A stretch of DNA of 64,000 nucleotides from Poriferisodalis sp965221945 (GCF_965221945.1 NZ_OZ244925.1:186001-250000); one strand, 5' to 3'; counted from the stretch's first letter, positions 7,370 through 16,586 are shown. Notes: generated from the letters alone by a model not told the origin. Numbers and translations: made by a program.

Positions 7370-9504
7370 CCCGCAGCGAGTGCCTGGAGGCGTTCCCATT
7401 CGTCGATGAGGCTGCTGTCGGTCTTACGGACTGTGTCGCCGAGCCATCGGGTCAGCTCCACGATGTCGTCGCTGCGGTGATGTTCGGGGATGTTTCGCGA
7501 GAGTGCTTTGTAAGCGTCGCTGAGGTAGCGGAGGAGCACTCCTTCGGAGCCTTTGATGCCGTAGTGGTTGACGTACTCGCGGAACGTCATGACGCGCTCG
7601 TACATGTCACGGGCGACTGATTTGGGGCGGACGTTCTCGTTGCCAAGCCAGGGGTGGTTCGTCGACCAGGCGTTGAAGCTGTCGTAGAGCCAGTCGCGCA
7701 GCGGCTTGGGCCATTCGACCTCTTCGAGGCGCTCCATGCGCTCTTCGTATTCGATGCCTTCGGCCTTCATCTCAGCCAGCAGGTCGGTGCGGGCCATGTC
7801 CCGCTGACGCTCCAGCACGACGGTCGGATTCTCGAGCGTTGACTCCAGCACGCTGAGCACATCCAGCGCGTAGGTCGGCTCGTCCCGGTCGAGAAACTCG
7901 ATCGCGTCGAGTGCGAATGGCGACAGCGGGTGGGTCAAGTCGAACTCCAGCTGCAGATCGACGTTGACGCGCACGAGCCGGTCCTCATCATCGGGCTCGT
8001 CGAGCTGCTCGACGACACTCGCAGCCACCAGCGCCCGGTAGATCGAGATCGCACGACGGATGTGGTTGCGATTGGACTTGCGTGTCTCGTGGTTGTCGGT
8101 GAGCAGCCGCTTCATTGCGGCACGGCCGTCACCGGGCCGGTCCAGCACGTGCATGAGCATCGAGTGCGAGACGTCAAAGCGGGATTGCAGGGCTTCAGGT
8201 TGGCCTGATGCCAGCCTTTCGAAGGTGTCGGCGTTCCACGCCACATAACCGCGCTTGGGAGCCGATGGGCGGCGGACCTTGCGGAGCTTGGCAGGGTCGT
8301 CGCCGAACTTCTCGCGAGCCTTTTCAAGAGCGATGGCGTATTCCACTTCGTGCTCTGGGGCCTGGCACCACACGAAGCCGTCGTGGTCAAAGCCTCGTCT
8401 GCCGGCCCGTCCGGCGATCTGCTGGAATTCGCGCACCGTCAGGACGCGGGTGTCGCGCCCGTCGTACTTGCAGAGCTGTGTGAACACGACCGTTCGGATC
8501 GGGACGTTCACGCCGACGCCGAGCGTGTCGGTGCCGCAGATCAGCTTGAGCAGGCCCATGCCGGCCAGCCGTTCGACGAGCAGCCGGTACTTGGGAAGGA
8601 GCCCCGCATGGTGCACACCGATGCCGGCCTTGACGAATCGTTGAACGTCGCGGCCGAAAGGCGAATCGAAGCCGAAGCCGACGATCTCGGCGGCAACTGC
8701 AGCCTTCTCGTCCTTCGTAAGCACGTTCATGCTGGTCAGCGCCTGGGCACGCTCGTTGGCGGCCCTCTGGGTGAAGTGAACGATGTAGGCGGGTACACGC
8801 CGTAGTTCCAGCAGCTCTTCAAGCGACTGGTGCAGGGTCGTCTCGCGGTAGGTGAAGGTGAGCGGCACCGGACGCTCTGCCCCCGTCACCGTGGCGACCT
8901 CGCGGCCCGAGCGACGCCGCAGGTCCTTGGCGAAACGTGTCGTCGGCCCCAGCGTCGCGCTCATGAGCACCATCTGTGAGCGGGTCAATTCCAGCAAGGG
9001 CACCTGCCAGGCCCAGCCCCGATCCCGATCGGAATAGAAGTGAAACTCGTCCATGACGACGCTGTCGACCGGGGCGTCGGCACCGTGGCTCAGCGCGAGA
9101 TTGGCAAGGATCTCTTGTGTGCAGCACACCACCGGCGCGTCGGGATTCACCGCGCCGTCGCCGGTCACCATGCCGACGCTGGCCGTACCCAACTCACCGC
9201 ACAGGGCGAAGAACTTCTCCGATACCAGCGCCTTGACCGGCGCTGTGTAATAGCTGCGATGGCCGCGGGCGACCGCTTCGAAGTGCGCCGCAAGTCCGAC
9301 CAGTGACTTCCCGGAGCCGGTTGGCGTGGTGATGATGACGTGGTTGCCGCCGAAGATCTCGAGGATCGCGTCTTCCTGAGCCGGATACAGCTCCAGGCCG
9401 ATTTCGTCGGTGTAGGCCAGAAACGCGTCCAGCAGCGAGTCGGGATCGGGCTCGCGGGGCAGGAACGTCGCCAGCAGTCGTGCCGCCGATGCCGCGTCTG
9501 TCAT
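7366..9504 (-). CDS. DEAD/DEAH-box helicase with DUF3516 domain
   Basis: A 712-residue Ski2-like superfamily 2 helicase found mainly in Actinomycetota. Seen: Walker A TPTGSGKS (about residues 60-67), motif Ia TAPVKALVSEK, motif II DEFH, motif III MSATLG, and motifs V-VI around GTDTLGVGVNVP and QIAGRAGRRG. The C-terminal third, with YVNHYGIKGSEGVLLRYLSD, matches DUF3516. Its RNA or DNA substrate is unknown; relatives act in RNA processing. A TAGCCT box lies 9 nt before the ATG. Confidence 0.9.
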   Translation of the reverse strand: MTDAASAARLLATFLPREPDPDSLLDAFLAYTDEIGLELYPAQEDAILEIFGGNHVIITTPTGSGKSLVGLAAHFEAVARGHRSYYTAPVKALVSEKFFALCGELGTASVGMVTGDGAVNPDAPVVCCTQEILANLALSHGADAPVDSVVMDEFHFYSDRDRGWAWQVPLLELTRSQMVLMSATLGPTTRFAKDLRRRSGREVATVTGAERPVPLTFTYRETTLHQSLEELLELRRVPAYIVHFTQRAANERAQALTSMNVLTKDEKAAVAAEIVGFGFDSPFGRDVQRFVKAGIGVHHAGLLPKYRLLVERLAGMGLLKLICGTDTLGVGVNVPIRTVVFTQLCKYDGRDTRVLTVREFQQIAGRAGRRGFDHDGFVWCQAPEHEVEYAIALEKAREKFGDDPAKLRKVRRPSAPKRGYVAWNADTFERLASGQPEALQSRFDVSHSMLMHVLDRPGDGRAAMKRLLTDNHETRKSNRNHIRRAISIYRALVAASVVEQLDEPDDEDRLVRVNVDLQLEFDLTHPLSPFALDAIEFLDRDEPTYALDVLSVLESTLENPTVVLERQRDMARTDLLAEMKAEGIEYEERMERLEEVEWPKPLRDWLYDSFNAWSTNHPWLGNENVRPKSVARDMYERVMTFREYVNHYGIKGSEGVLLRYLSDAYKALSRNIPEHHRSDDIVELTRWLGDTVRKTDSSLIDEWERLQALAAG

Positions 9505-9513
9505 TGGTATCGG

Positions 9514-9519
9514 AGGCTA
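9514..9519 (-). promoter_or_regulatory. Candidate -10 box (TAGCCT) for the helicase gene
   Basis: Minus-strand TANNNT hexamer 9 nt before the ATG at 9504, consistent with a very short or absent leader. Confidence 0.35.
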
Positions 9520-9564
9520 TGTCCGGGGTTGTGGTGCCGGTGTGTGCGGGGGCGTAACCGCACT

Positions 9565-10548
9565 TCAGGCGCTGCGGCCAGGCCAAGCTTCGGGGTTGAG
9601 CATGTTCGGCGGCTGGTCGCCTCCAAGGGCTGTCATCACCTCGGTCACTGCGTGAGTGAAGATGCGGCGACGACCGGCATTGGTGGCAGAGGCCACATGT
9701 GGTGTGACCACCACGTCGGGGCGACCCAGCAGGGGGTGATCGGGCGGCAGCGGCTCGGGCTCGCTGACATCGAGTGCCGCTGCACGGACTCGTCCCGAGT
9801 CAAGAGCCGCCAAGAGCGCATCCTGATCCACTAAGCCGCCGCGTGAGGTGTTGACGACGTAGACGCCTTCGCGCATCGCCGCGAGCAAGTCGGCATTCAC
9901 CAGATGCCGGGTCGCGTCGCTCAGCGGAGCGTGCACCGACACGACGTGAGCATCGGCGACTGCGGCGGCGGGTGCGGTCGCGCGCCGTACACCGAACTCG
10001 GCGAAGCGCTCGTCGCTGGCGTAGGGGTCGTAGGCCACAATGTTCATGCCGACCGCTGACATCACGCGGGCGACGTAACCGCCGATGCGTCCGAGCCCGA
10101 GCAGCGCGAGCGTCGAACCGTCCAGTTCCAAGTGGCTGTGGCGCGCCCAGTAGTTGCCGTCGCCGGCTTCGTGCCGATCGACCGATTCGCGGACGCCCTT
10201 GGTTGCGGCGAAGATCAACGCCACTGCGTGCTCAGCCGTGGAGACGGTCGGACCGTCGGGCGTGTTGCACGCTGCGATGCCGTAAGTGGTGGCGTCGTCG
10301 AGATCCAAGTTGTCGTAGCCGATCCCCGCACGTGCAATCACACGCAGGTTCGGCGCACGTTCGTAGACGCTGCGGTTGTAGCGGATCGCGGCGCCGACGA
10401 TGGCGCCGTGGGCGCGTTCGATGCCCTCCAGCGGGTCATCGCCACGCACATCAACAATGCGGGCCTTCCCGTCGAGCAGCTCGCGCAGCAGACCGCCCGC
10501 AGGACGGTCAAACCAGACAATCGGCAGCTCGGCCGACTCGTGTTCCAT
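9565..10548 (-). CDS. D-isomer 2-hydroxyacid dehydrogenase (SerA/CtBP-like)
   Basis: NAD-dependent oxidoreductase acting on a 2-hydroxy or 2-keto acid. The 327-residue form starts at MEHESAELP; the longer frame upstream overlaps the divergent P450 promoter region. Seen: nucleotide-binding LGLGRIGG, the substrate Arg in NTSRGGLVD, the catalytic Glu in DVSEPEPLP and the catalytic His in VVTPHVASAT. It lacks the regulatory ACT domain of many biosynthetic SerA enzymes, so its substrate is open: 3-phosphoglycerate, glyoxylate or another keto acid. Confidence 0.88.
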   Translation of the reverse strand: MEHESAELPIVWFDRPAGGLLRELLDGKARIVDVRGDDPLEGIERAHGAIVGAAIRYNRSVYERAPNLRVIARAGIGYDNLDLDDATTYGIAACNTPDGPTVSTAEHAVALIFAATKGVRESVDRHEAGDGNYWARHSHLELDGSTLALLGLGRIGGYVARVMSAVGMNIVAYDPYASDERFAEFGVRRATAPAAAVADAHVVSVHAPLSDATRHLVNADLLAAMREGVYVVNTSRGGLVDQDALLAALDSGRVRAAALDVSEPEPLPPDHPLLGRPDVVVTPHVASATNAGRRRIFTHAVTEVMTALGGDQPPNMLNPEAWPGRSA

Positions 10549-10675
10549 GGCGCCAGTATTGCGCTGCATCTGCGGCGGCAGCAGGCCCATCCAACTCAGC
10601 GACGCCGCTGAGCGGCTCGCTACCGTTGTCCCGGTTGTTGCTGGCGAGCATCCGCACCCGAGTGAGGCGAACCCC

Positions 10676-11995
10676 ATGCAAGTCGACGACGTGGTGATTC
10701 ACGACACCGAGCAATATGCGGCCGAGGGCTATCCGTGGGCCGAGTGGGACCTGCTGCGCGAGGAGGCTCCGGTCTACTGGTATGTGCGCGACAACATCGT
10801 CCCGTTCTGGGCGATCACCCGCTACTCCGACGTGAAGTGGGTCTCGGGTCAGAACCGCACGTTCATCAACGGAGGCGGGCGCCTGCGTCTGGCTGACGCC
10901 GACCGCGACCTGCGTTTCTGGACGAAGTACCGCCAACGGATGATCGAGATCGGCTGGGACCCCGACGAGCCGCCGGACTTCATTTTCAAGGACCGTCCCG
11001 ACCATTGGGATCTGCGTCGCCTGGTGGTGCCGGAGTTCACGCCGAAGGCGATGCGCAGCCGGTCCGAGTCCTTGGAGCGCCACGCCCAGCGATTCGCCGA
11101 TGAGTTCATGGCCCGCGTCGCGACTGAGGGCACAGCGGACTTGGTCGAAGACTTGGCAGTAAAGCTGCCGCTGGCAGCGATCTGCGAGATGGTTGGCGTC
11201 TCCGCCGACGATTGGTCCCAGGTGCACGCTTGGACTGCCGTGCTGTTCGACGATCCCGATCTGGACCGGTTCTGCCAGCCCGGCGAGGCTCACGACGACA
11301 TGCGGGCACGCATGATCCGCGAGTTCGACACGTGGATCGGCGACCTGATCAGGCAACGACGCAGCGTTGGCGCGGGCGGCCGGGATCTGGTGAGCATCCT
11401 GTTGCGCTCGGAGATCGAGTCGTGCCCGCTCACGCCCCAGCAGCTCGTCGGCTACCTGCGTCTGATGATCGCCGCCGGGAATGAGACGACCCGCAACGCC
11501 GCCAGCGGCGGGACGATCGCACTGCTGGAGCATCGCGACCAGCTCGACCTGCTCAACGAGCGGATCGACGACGACCGGCGTACTGACGCCGGCGACGCCG
11601 GCGGGGCGGTCGAGGCAGCGGTGGAGGAGATCCTGCGCTGGACGTCACCGGTGATCCAGTTCGCACGCACCTGCACGGTCGACACTGAATTGGGAGGCCA
11701 GAAGATCAAAGCGGGCGAGCACGTCGGCGTGTGGTATCCGTCAGCTAACCGTGACGAGCGCCAATTCCCCGATCCGTACTGCTTCGACATTCAGCGCACC
11801 CCGAACGACCACCTCGCGTTCGGCCACGGCGCCCACTTCTGCTTGGGCGTGCACCTGGCCCGCTGGGAGCTGCGGGCGTTCTTCCGCGTGGTGGCGCCGC
11901 TGCTCGACGGGTTGAAGCTCGAGGGCGGCCAGTCGCGCATCGGCCACCTCCACGTCGGCCCGATCAAGCACCAGATGGTCGTTCCGCGCACCTGA
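10676..11995 (+). CDS. Cytochrome P450
   Basis: A 439-residue soluble bacterial P450 monooxygenase. Seen: the oxygen-activation I-helix AGNETTRN, the K-helix EEILRW (ExxR), and the heme loop AFGHGAHFCLG, whose Cys389 would ligate iron. WTSPVIQFARTC follows the K-helix as in steroid- and terpenoid-oxidising families. It starts at the ATG at 10676, giving the typical N-terminal DTEQYAAEGYPWAEW. No ferredoxin or ferredoxin reductase gene adjoins it, so electron partners are encoded elsewhere. Substrate unknown. Confidence 0.95.
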   Translation: MQVDDVVIHDTEQYAAEGYPWAEWDLLREEAPVYWYVRDNIVPFWAITRYSDVKWVSGQNRTFINGGGRLRLADADRDLRFWTKYRQRMIEIGWDPDEPPDFIFKDRPDHWDLRRLVVPEFTPKAMRSRSESLERHAQRFADEFMARVATEGTADLVEDLAVKLPLAAICEMVGVSADDWSQVHAWTAVLFDDPDLDRFCQPGEAHDDMRARMIREFDTWIGDLIRQRRSVGAGGRDLVSILLRSEIESCPLTPQQLVGYLRLMIAAGNETTRNAASGGTIALLEHRDQLDLLNERIDDDRRTDAGDAGGAVEAAVEEILRWTSPVIQFARTCTVDTELGGQKIKAGEHVGVWYPSANRDERQFPDPYCFDIQRTPNDHLAFGHGAHFCLGVHLARWELRAFFRVVAPLLDGLKLEGGQSRIGHLHVGPIKHQMVVPRT

Positions 11996-12070
11996 GGGTC
12001 CGGGTTTGTGAACGCCTCGCCGCGCACGTAGGACCGCCGATCTACCAGAGTCCGGCGCGAGGTCCGGCAC

Positions 12071-12076
12071 TAGCGT
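12071..12076 (+). promoter_or_regulatory. Candidate -10 box (TAGCGT)
   Basis: TANNNT hexamer 8 nt before the ATG of the SMP-30-like gene, consistent with a leaderless transcript. Confidence 0.4.
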
Positions 12077-12084
12077 CGGCACGC

Positions 12085-12927
12085 ATGACGACGACCGACG
12101 TAGTGGTGACCGGACTCAGGTTCGGTGAAGGCCCCCGCTGGCGAGACCGCAAGCTGTGGTACAGCGACTTCTACCGCCACGGCATCTTCACCGTGACGCC
12201 CGACGGCCACGAGGAGTTGGTGCACAGCGTGCCGACCCAGCCATCGGGACTGGGCTGGCTGCCGAACGGGGACCTGCTGTTCGTGTCGATGCTCGACCGG
12301 CAGCTCCGGCGACTCGACGCCGGTGGCAATGAGTCGCTTCATGCCGACCTGTCGCACATCGCCGGCGGGCCCTGCAACGACATGGTGGTAGCTGCCGACG
12401 GCACCGCGTATGTCGGCAACTTCGGCTTTGACGACAGCGCGGGGGAGACTTTTGCGCAGGCCACCTTGGCCATCGTGGCCCCTGACGGGACGGCGCGGCC
12501 AGGACCAGATGGCTTCGACTTCCCCAACGGCACGGTCATCGATCCCACGGGGCGACACATGGTGGTTGCCGAGAGCTACGGCCGCCGCATGACCGCATTC
12601 GACATCGAGCCCGATGGCTCGCTCAGCGGCCGGCGCACATTCGCCGAGCTCGGCGAACGGGTGCCCGACGGCATCTGCTTGGACGAGGCCGGGGGCATCT
12701 GGGTGGCAGATCCCCTGAATGCGAGCTGCTTCCGGGTGGTGGACGGCGGCGAGGTCACCGACGTCATTGAGCTAGAGCTGAACTGCTTCGCCTGCATGCT
12801 CGGCGACGACGATCGACACACCCTCTACATGGTCACCGCACCGACATCGCGGCCACCCGCAGATCAACCCCCGCGGGGTCGCATCGAGACCGTGCGGGTC
12901 GACATTCCCGGAGCTGGCCTGCCCTAG
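12085..12927 (+). CDS. SMP-30/gluconolactonase/LRE-family protein
   Basis: A 280-residue predicted six-bladed beta-propeller hydrolase of the SMP-30 group, which binds a divalent metal and opens lactone rings. Seen: the N-terminal Glu ligand in RFGEGPRWRD, WLPNGDLLF, the Asn ligand in GGPCNDMVV, and VADPLNASCFRV near the C-terminus. It stands convergent with the acyl-CoA dehydrogenase-like gene, 10 bp apart. The natural lactone is unknown; link to the neighbouring P450 is only positional. Confidence 0.85.
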   Translation: MTTTDVVVTGLRFGEGPRWRDRKLWYSDFYRHGIFTVTPDGHEELVHSVPTQPSGLGWLPNGDLLFVSMLDRQLRRLDAGGNESLHADLSHIAGGPCNDMVVAADGTAYVGNFGFDDSAGETFAQATLAIVAPDGTARPGPDGFDFPNGTVIDPTGRHMVVAESYGRRMTAFDIEPDGSLSGRRTFAELGERVPDGICLDEAGGIWVADPLNASCFRVVDGGEVTDVIELELNCFACMLGDDDRHTLYMVTAPTSRPPADQPPRGRIETVRVDIPGAGLP

Positions 12928-12937
12928 CCAGCGTTCT

Positions 12938-13957
12938 CTAGCCGTCTGCAGCGCCGAGGCGGCGCAGGTGCCCGGCACGGATCTCGGCGGTCTGGCCTTG
13001 GACGAGCAGGAACAAGGCCTCGCGGGCGAGGCGTTGCGCGTGATGGCCGAGCGTGATGGCACGCCCACCGACCGATGACACGAGCGCGCTCGTCGCGCGG
13101 ATGCCCACGTAACCGACCTGTGCACGGCGTTCTGGCATGTCGTCCACCTCGGCGGCGTGCAGGGCCCGGCGGGCCGTGTCGAGTTCCGCGTCAAGCGGTG
13201 ATGGACCTAGCAATGCCAAGGCTCGCGAGGCAACCCCCAGCATGAGCGCCCCGTTGGTTCGCAGTCCCAGGCGGTAGCCAGCCAGCCACTCGTCGTAACC
13301 AATCACCTCGACGACAGAGTCGTCGCCGACGATGTGGCCGTCGCAATGCAGCTCCACGGTGACCGACGAGTCCACCGCGGCCAGACTCAGACGGCGCGAC
13401 TGCAACGTGGGCGCCTCGGTCGCCGGGATCAGCATCCAAACCAGACGGTCCGCGGTGTGGGCAGCGGTCAGCACGGCGTCGATGTGGCCCCACCCGGTCA
13501 CGAAGGGCGCCACGCCACGCAGTGACCAGCCGTCGCCGGAACGTTCCGCGAACAGGCAAGGCTCAGGCCGCAGCACATGCGCGAACGCCACGCCGCTGCG
13601 GGACTTGCCGGTAGCAAGGGCACGGGCCCAGTGATCGTGTAGCGGCGAACCCGCAGACATACGCGCAGCGGCCGCCGACCCGCCGCCGTGCTGCGCCCAG
13701 ACGAATGCCGTGGTGAGGCAGCCACCAGCGAGAGCCTCGAGAATCGCGAGCCGTTCGAGTTCATCGAAGCCGCAGCCACCGACCTCGCGTGGGGTCCACA
13801 AGCCGTAGAAACCGGCGTCGCGCAGCAAGTCCAGATTGTCTTCGGGCACCGTTCCGGCTGCGTCCACATCGAGCGAGCGACCCAGAAGTACGTCGTCCGC
13901 GAGCTGCCGTGCTGTGTGCAGCAACGCGTTTGCGTCAGGCGGTGCCTCGGGATCCAT
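12938..13957 (-). CDS. Acyl-CoA dehydrogenase-like flavoprotein
   Basis: A 339-residue protein of the acyl-CoA dehydrogenase fold. Seen: the N-terminal helical segment with LRDAGFYGLWTPREVGGCG, the middle domain GVAFAHVLRP...GWSLRGVAPFVTGWG, and a C-terminal helical domain ending ALFLLVQGQTAEIR. The usual catalytic Glu region is not obvious and the protein is about 40 residues shorter than standard members, so it may be a monooxygenase- or dehydratase-like variant. It is the last gene of the nitrile-hydratase/UGSC operon, 66 bp after the MaoC gene. The start MDPEAPP is preferred. Confidence 0.75.
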   Translation of the reverse strand: MDPEAPPDANALLHTARQLADDVLLGRSLDVDAAGTVPEDNLDLLRDAGFYGLWTPREVGGCGFDELERLAILEALAGGCLTTAFVWAQHGGGSAAAARMSAGSPLHDHWARALATGKSRSGVAFAHVLRPEPCLFAERSGDGWSLRGVAPFVTGWGHIDAVLTAAHTADRLVWMLIPATEAPTLQSRRLSLAAVDSSVTVELHCDGHIVGDDSVVEVIGYDEWLAGYRLGLRTNGALMLGVASRALALLGPSPLDAELDTARRALHAAEVDDMPERRAQVGYVGIRATSALVSSVGGRAITLGHHAQRLAREALFLLVQGQTAEIRAGHLRRLGAADG

Positions 13958-14023
13958 GTAGCTCAAGGATGCACCGGCGACAGCAACATGCCTCGGGTCA
14001 ATCGGAACGACGAACCAGCGCTC

Positions 14024-14515
14024 TCAGGCGTCTGTCCCCTCGGCAGGCTTGCGCCACATGAGGGCATTGCGCCGCATGATGGCGACGAGGGTGTCGTCCT
14101 GGTTGTAGGCGCGGTGCTCGAACAGCACGATGCCCTGATCGGGCTTGCTCTTCGAACCCCGAGCTGACACGACCTCGCTCTCGACACGCAGCGTGTCGCC
14201 GTGGAACACCGGTGCGGGGAAGTCCATGCGTTCGAAGCCCAGGTTGGCGACGGTGGTGCCGTGCGTGGTCTCGTGCACCGAAATGCCGACGACGACTGCG
14301 GCAGTGAACATCGAGTTCACGAGCGGCTTGCCGAACTGGGTCTCCGTGCGGGCGTACTCGAAGTCGAGGTGCAGGGCTGCCGGGTTCATCGTCATGGTCG
14401 TGAACATGACGTTGTCGGCTTCGGTGATGGACCGCCGCAGCCGATGGTGGATCACCAGCCCCGGTGTCAGTTCTTCGAACCACAAGCCGCCGTGCGGGCG
14501 TGGAGCATTGCTCAT
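14024..14515 (-). CDS. MaoC-like acyl-CoA hydratase
   Basis: A 163-residue single hot-dog protein. LRRSITEADNVMF and the Asn/His-containing MTMNPAALHLD form the hydratase active-site segment, and FPAPVFHGDTLRVESEV is the family's conserved tail. Closest in wording to mesaconyl-CoA/methylmalyl-CoA-type hydratases, but the substrate is not determined by sequence. Its ATG overlaps the stop of the 375-residue gene (TGATG), indicating translational coupling. Confidence 0.85.
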   Translation of the reverse strand: MSNAPRPHGGLWFEELTPGLVIHHRLRRSITEADNVMFTTMTMNPAALHLDFEYARTETQFGKPLVNSMFTAAVVVGISVHETTHGTTVANLGFERMDFPAPVFHGDTLRVESEVVSARGSKSKPDQGIVLFEHRAYNQDDTLVAIMRRNALMWRKPAEGTDA

Positions 14516-15642
14516 CAGGCAGCTCCTTGTCCTTTAGTTGAAGTGTCCGATGCGCCGACGCCGAGAGCGTCGGCGATGCCGGGCACCTCGCAGGCCTGGT
14601 CGAGTTCGATCTCGGTGTGGACCACCGGGTTCTGGTGCGGGCCGGCGCACCACGAGGGCATCACCATCGTGTACAGGCCCTTGCCGCCCGCTTGGAACAC
14701 CACGATCCGACTCGGGTCCTTGAGAATCGGCACCATCTCGTCGGGCGGCGAGTCGTTCCCAAGATGGAACACGGACCCCATGCGGACGAGCATGGACGTC
14801 GAGTTGGCGGCCCGAGCAGCGAGTTCGGCCTGGACGTCCTCACGGCTCAATCCTGCCTGGGCCAGCACGGCCGTGTGGTCCGGATTCATGATCACCACGA
14901 GCGAGCCGTGGCGAAGGTGTGCGTTGTTGCTGCCTGGATTCGCCATCACGGTGGCGATCACGTTCAGCAGGCGGTTGGCCGACTCGGGATCGTCGGCGTC
15001 GCCGGTGAAGAACGTCGAGTGGGGCGCCTCGGCGCCTGTCACGATCACGGCGCTCTGGTCGGGTTCGTAGCCGAACGACGTATGCAGTGGCGCGAACGGA
15101 CTATTCTCGGTGTCCTCTGCAATGCAGTAGGTGAACTTGCCCGGATGGCCGTGCAGTGCCATGTCGGAGACGCCGGGGCGAGCGCCGCCGATATTCATCA
15201 TCGCCAGTCTCAGCGCCCGACCGATGGAGGCATTGGCCCGGTGACCCGGACCCAGCGCCCCGAAACCCGAGGCAACCTCTCCGCATTGGTGCCGAGCGGG
15301 CCCGCACACCACGATGAGCGGCGCGGTGCAGTGGGTGGTGCTCTGCATCTCGGTCAGGTCGAACTCGGGTTTGCACACGGCTCGCACTGCGGCGACGACA
15401 ACCGGCACGTGGTCGGTCAAGCAGCCCGCCATGACGGCCGCCGTGGCCACCTTCTCAACGCTCGCCACGCCGTGCGCGGGACCCATGACACCCAACTCAA
15501 CGTCGGTATCGAGCCCAGTCGCGAGCACCATCGCGGCCACTCGTTCAGGAGTCGGGATGACGACCGGCAGACCGTCAGTGAGCCCGAGCGCGTGCAGTTC
15601 TTCGAGTGCGTCGGCCTCGCTCCGGGCCTCCAAGAGCGTCAC
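14515..15642 (-). CDS. Unrecognised conserved-looking protein paired with a UGSC selenoprotein
   Basis: A 375-residue soluble protein with no family I recognise. It starts at a GTG 7 nt after the UGSC stop and its own stop overlaps the MaoC start, so it sits at the heart of the operon. It has enzyme-like motifs: GLTDGLPVVIPTPERVA, a cysteine-containing THCTAPLIVVCGPARHQ, a glycine-rich GFGALGPGHRANASIGRA, HGHPGKFTYCIAEDTENSPF and a C-terminal MPSWCAGPHQNPV. Several Cys and His residues in such motifs suggest a metal or redox site. No signal peptide or membrane segment. Function is unknown; partnership with the selenoprotein is inferred from coupling. Confidence 0.8.
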   Translation of the reverse strand: MTLLEARSEADALEELHALGLTDGLPVVIPTPERVAAMVLATGLDTDVELGVMGPAHGVASVEKVATAAVMAGCLTDHVPVVVAAVRAVCKPEFDLTEMQSTTHCTAPLIVVCGPARHQCGEVASGFGALGPGHRANASIGRALRLAMMNIGGARPGVSDMALHGHPGKFTYCIAEDTENSPFAPLHTSFGYEPDQSAVIVTGAEAPHSTFFTGDADDPESANRLLNVIATVMANPGSNNAHLRHGSLVVIMNPDHTAVLAQAGLSREDVQAELAARAANSTSMLVRMGSVFHLGNDSPPDEMVPILKDPSRIVVFQAGGKGLYTMVMPSWCAGPHQNPVVHTEIELDQACEVPGIADALGVGASDTSTKGQGAA

Positions 15643-15649
15643 GGCCTGA

Positions 15650-16189
15650 TCAGTTCGTGACGGCGCCGCTCAGGATCGCCACGATCTGTGGCGCGATGTC
15701 GGCTGCCACCCGAGCCATGTTGTCCTCGCCGCTGCCGGCGACCGGATGCGGCAGCCGGATGCGGGGAACAGCCGGCATGCCGGTGGCGGCGGCCACGAAG
15801 TCGCCTTGGGGCCAGAAAGCATCGGTGACGAGTGCGATGGCGGGAATGCCCTGCCGGGCGACGGAGATGCTGTCACGCACGGTGCCAGAAGTGCAACTGC
15901 CTCAATGGCCGTACGCCGCGATCATCGCACCGCATTCGGAGCGGATGTCGGCGAGCATTCCTTCGCCGACAACCGACGAGGCGTCGCCCTTGTCGTAGCG
16001 GTAGAACGACGCAGCCGGAAGCCGCTCGGCAAGCGCCTTCTCAACATGGTCGAGGAAGCGGACGCTGTCAGGGAAGCCATTGGCGACCAGGCCGATGGTG
16101 ATCGGCTGATCGAGCCGTGTGCTCAAGCTGTACGGCTCGGGCGCAGTCTTGGCCTCGCCCCGCGGATCATGGAAGGTGAGGGTGCTCAT
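15650..16189 (-). CDS. UGSC-family selenoprotein (in-frame UGA = selenocysteine)
   Basis: Two frames, 16189-15902 and 15880-15650, are one gene interrupted only by a TGA at 15904-15902. Reading it as selenocysteine gives 179 residues with GH-Sec-GSCTSGTVRDS, the diagnostic motif of the UGSC family, which has both Sec and Cys members. Sec96 and Cys99 form a UxxC redox pair. The sequence stays protein-like on both sides (ITIGLVANGFPDS before, GIPAIALVTDAFWPQGD after). A candidate SECIS hairpin follows the UGA. The family's reaction is not established; a thiol/selenol redox role is inferred. No Sec-insertion genes (selA, selB, selC, selD) lie in the window. Confidence 0.88.
15869..15900 (-). promoter_or_regulatory. 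Candidate bacterial SECIS hairpin
   Basis: Immediately downstream of the UGA the mRNA can fold: GC (15900-15899) with GC (15870-15869), GUU with GAC across a two-base bulge, then GCAC (15894-15891) with GUGC (15880-15877), closing a 10-nt loop containing GG about 16-17 nt after the UGA. Position fits bacterial SECIS elements, which lie within the coding region. Pairing was found by eye. Confidence 0.5.
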
Positions 16190-16234
16190 GGGTCCAGTCT
16201 GACACCCGCGCCGCAGGCGCGCGTGCTGTGGGGA

Positions 16235-16576
16235 TCAGTGGTCGTGACCGGGCGGCCGGGCCGCGTACCGCTCGGCGCGGTTGGCGAGCGCCCGAGCGGC
16301 CAACAGCCCGTGGTCGGCTACTGCATGTTCGAGTGCAATCAGCCAGCAGCGGTAGTAGTTCCAGGCCTCGGGTGTCTCGTCGCTGTGAGAGCTCGCCTCC
16401 CATGTGGCGATGGTCTCGATGAGGTGCTCCCGGAACTCATCCCACGTGAAATGACCACCGTCGACGAGGTCGGCCGCGAGACCGAATGCCCGGGCTTGCC
16501 AGGGCTCGGAGAAGACCAGTTCGCCGTTGTCACGCGGCGGCGCGGCATCGGTGCCTTCCAGCAGCTCGATAGTCAT
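16235..16576 (-). CDS. Nitrile hydratase activator (accessory protein)
   Basis: A 113-residue protein matching the small activators needed to insert metal into nitrile hydratase alpha subunits. Seen: FSEPWQARAFGLAADL, GHFTWDEFREHLIETIA and YYRCWLIALEHAVADHGLL, the standard family sequence. I chose the ATG at 16576 (10 nt after the alpha stop); a longer frame to 16621 overlaps alpha. The C-terminus ends in Pro-Gly-His-Asp-His, which may hold metal. It is the third gene of the beta-alpha-activator order. Confidence 0.9.
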   Translation of the reverse strand: MTIELLEGTDAAPPRDNGELVFSEPWQARAFGLAADLVDGGHFTWDEFREHLIETIATWEASSHSDETPEAWNYYRCWLIALEHAVADHGLLAARALANRAERYAARPPGHDH

Positions 16577-16586
16577 GAGCGAAGCG

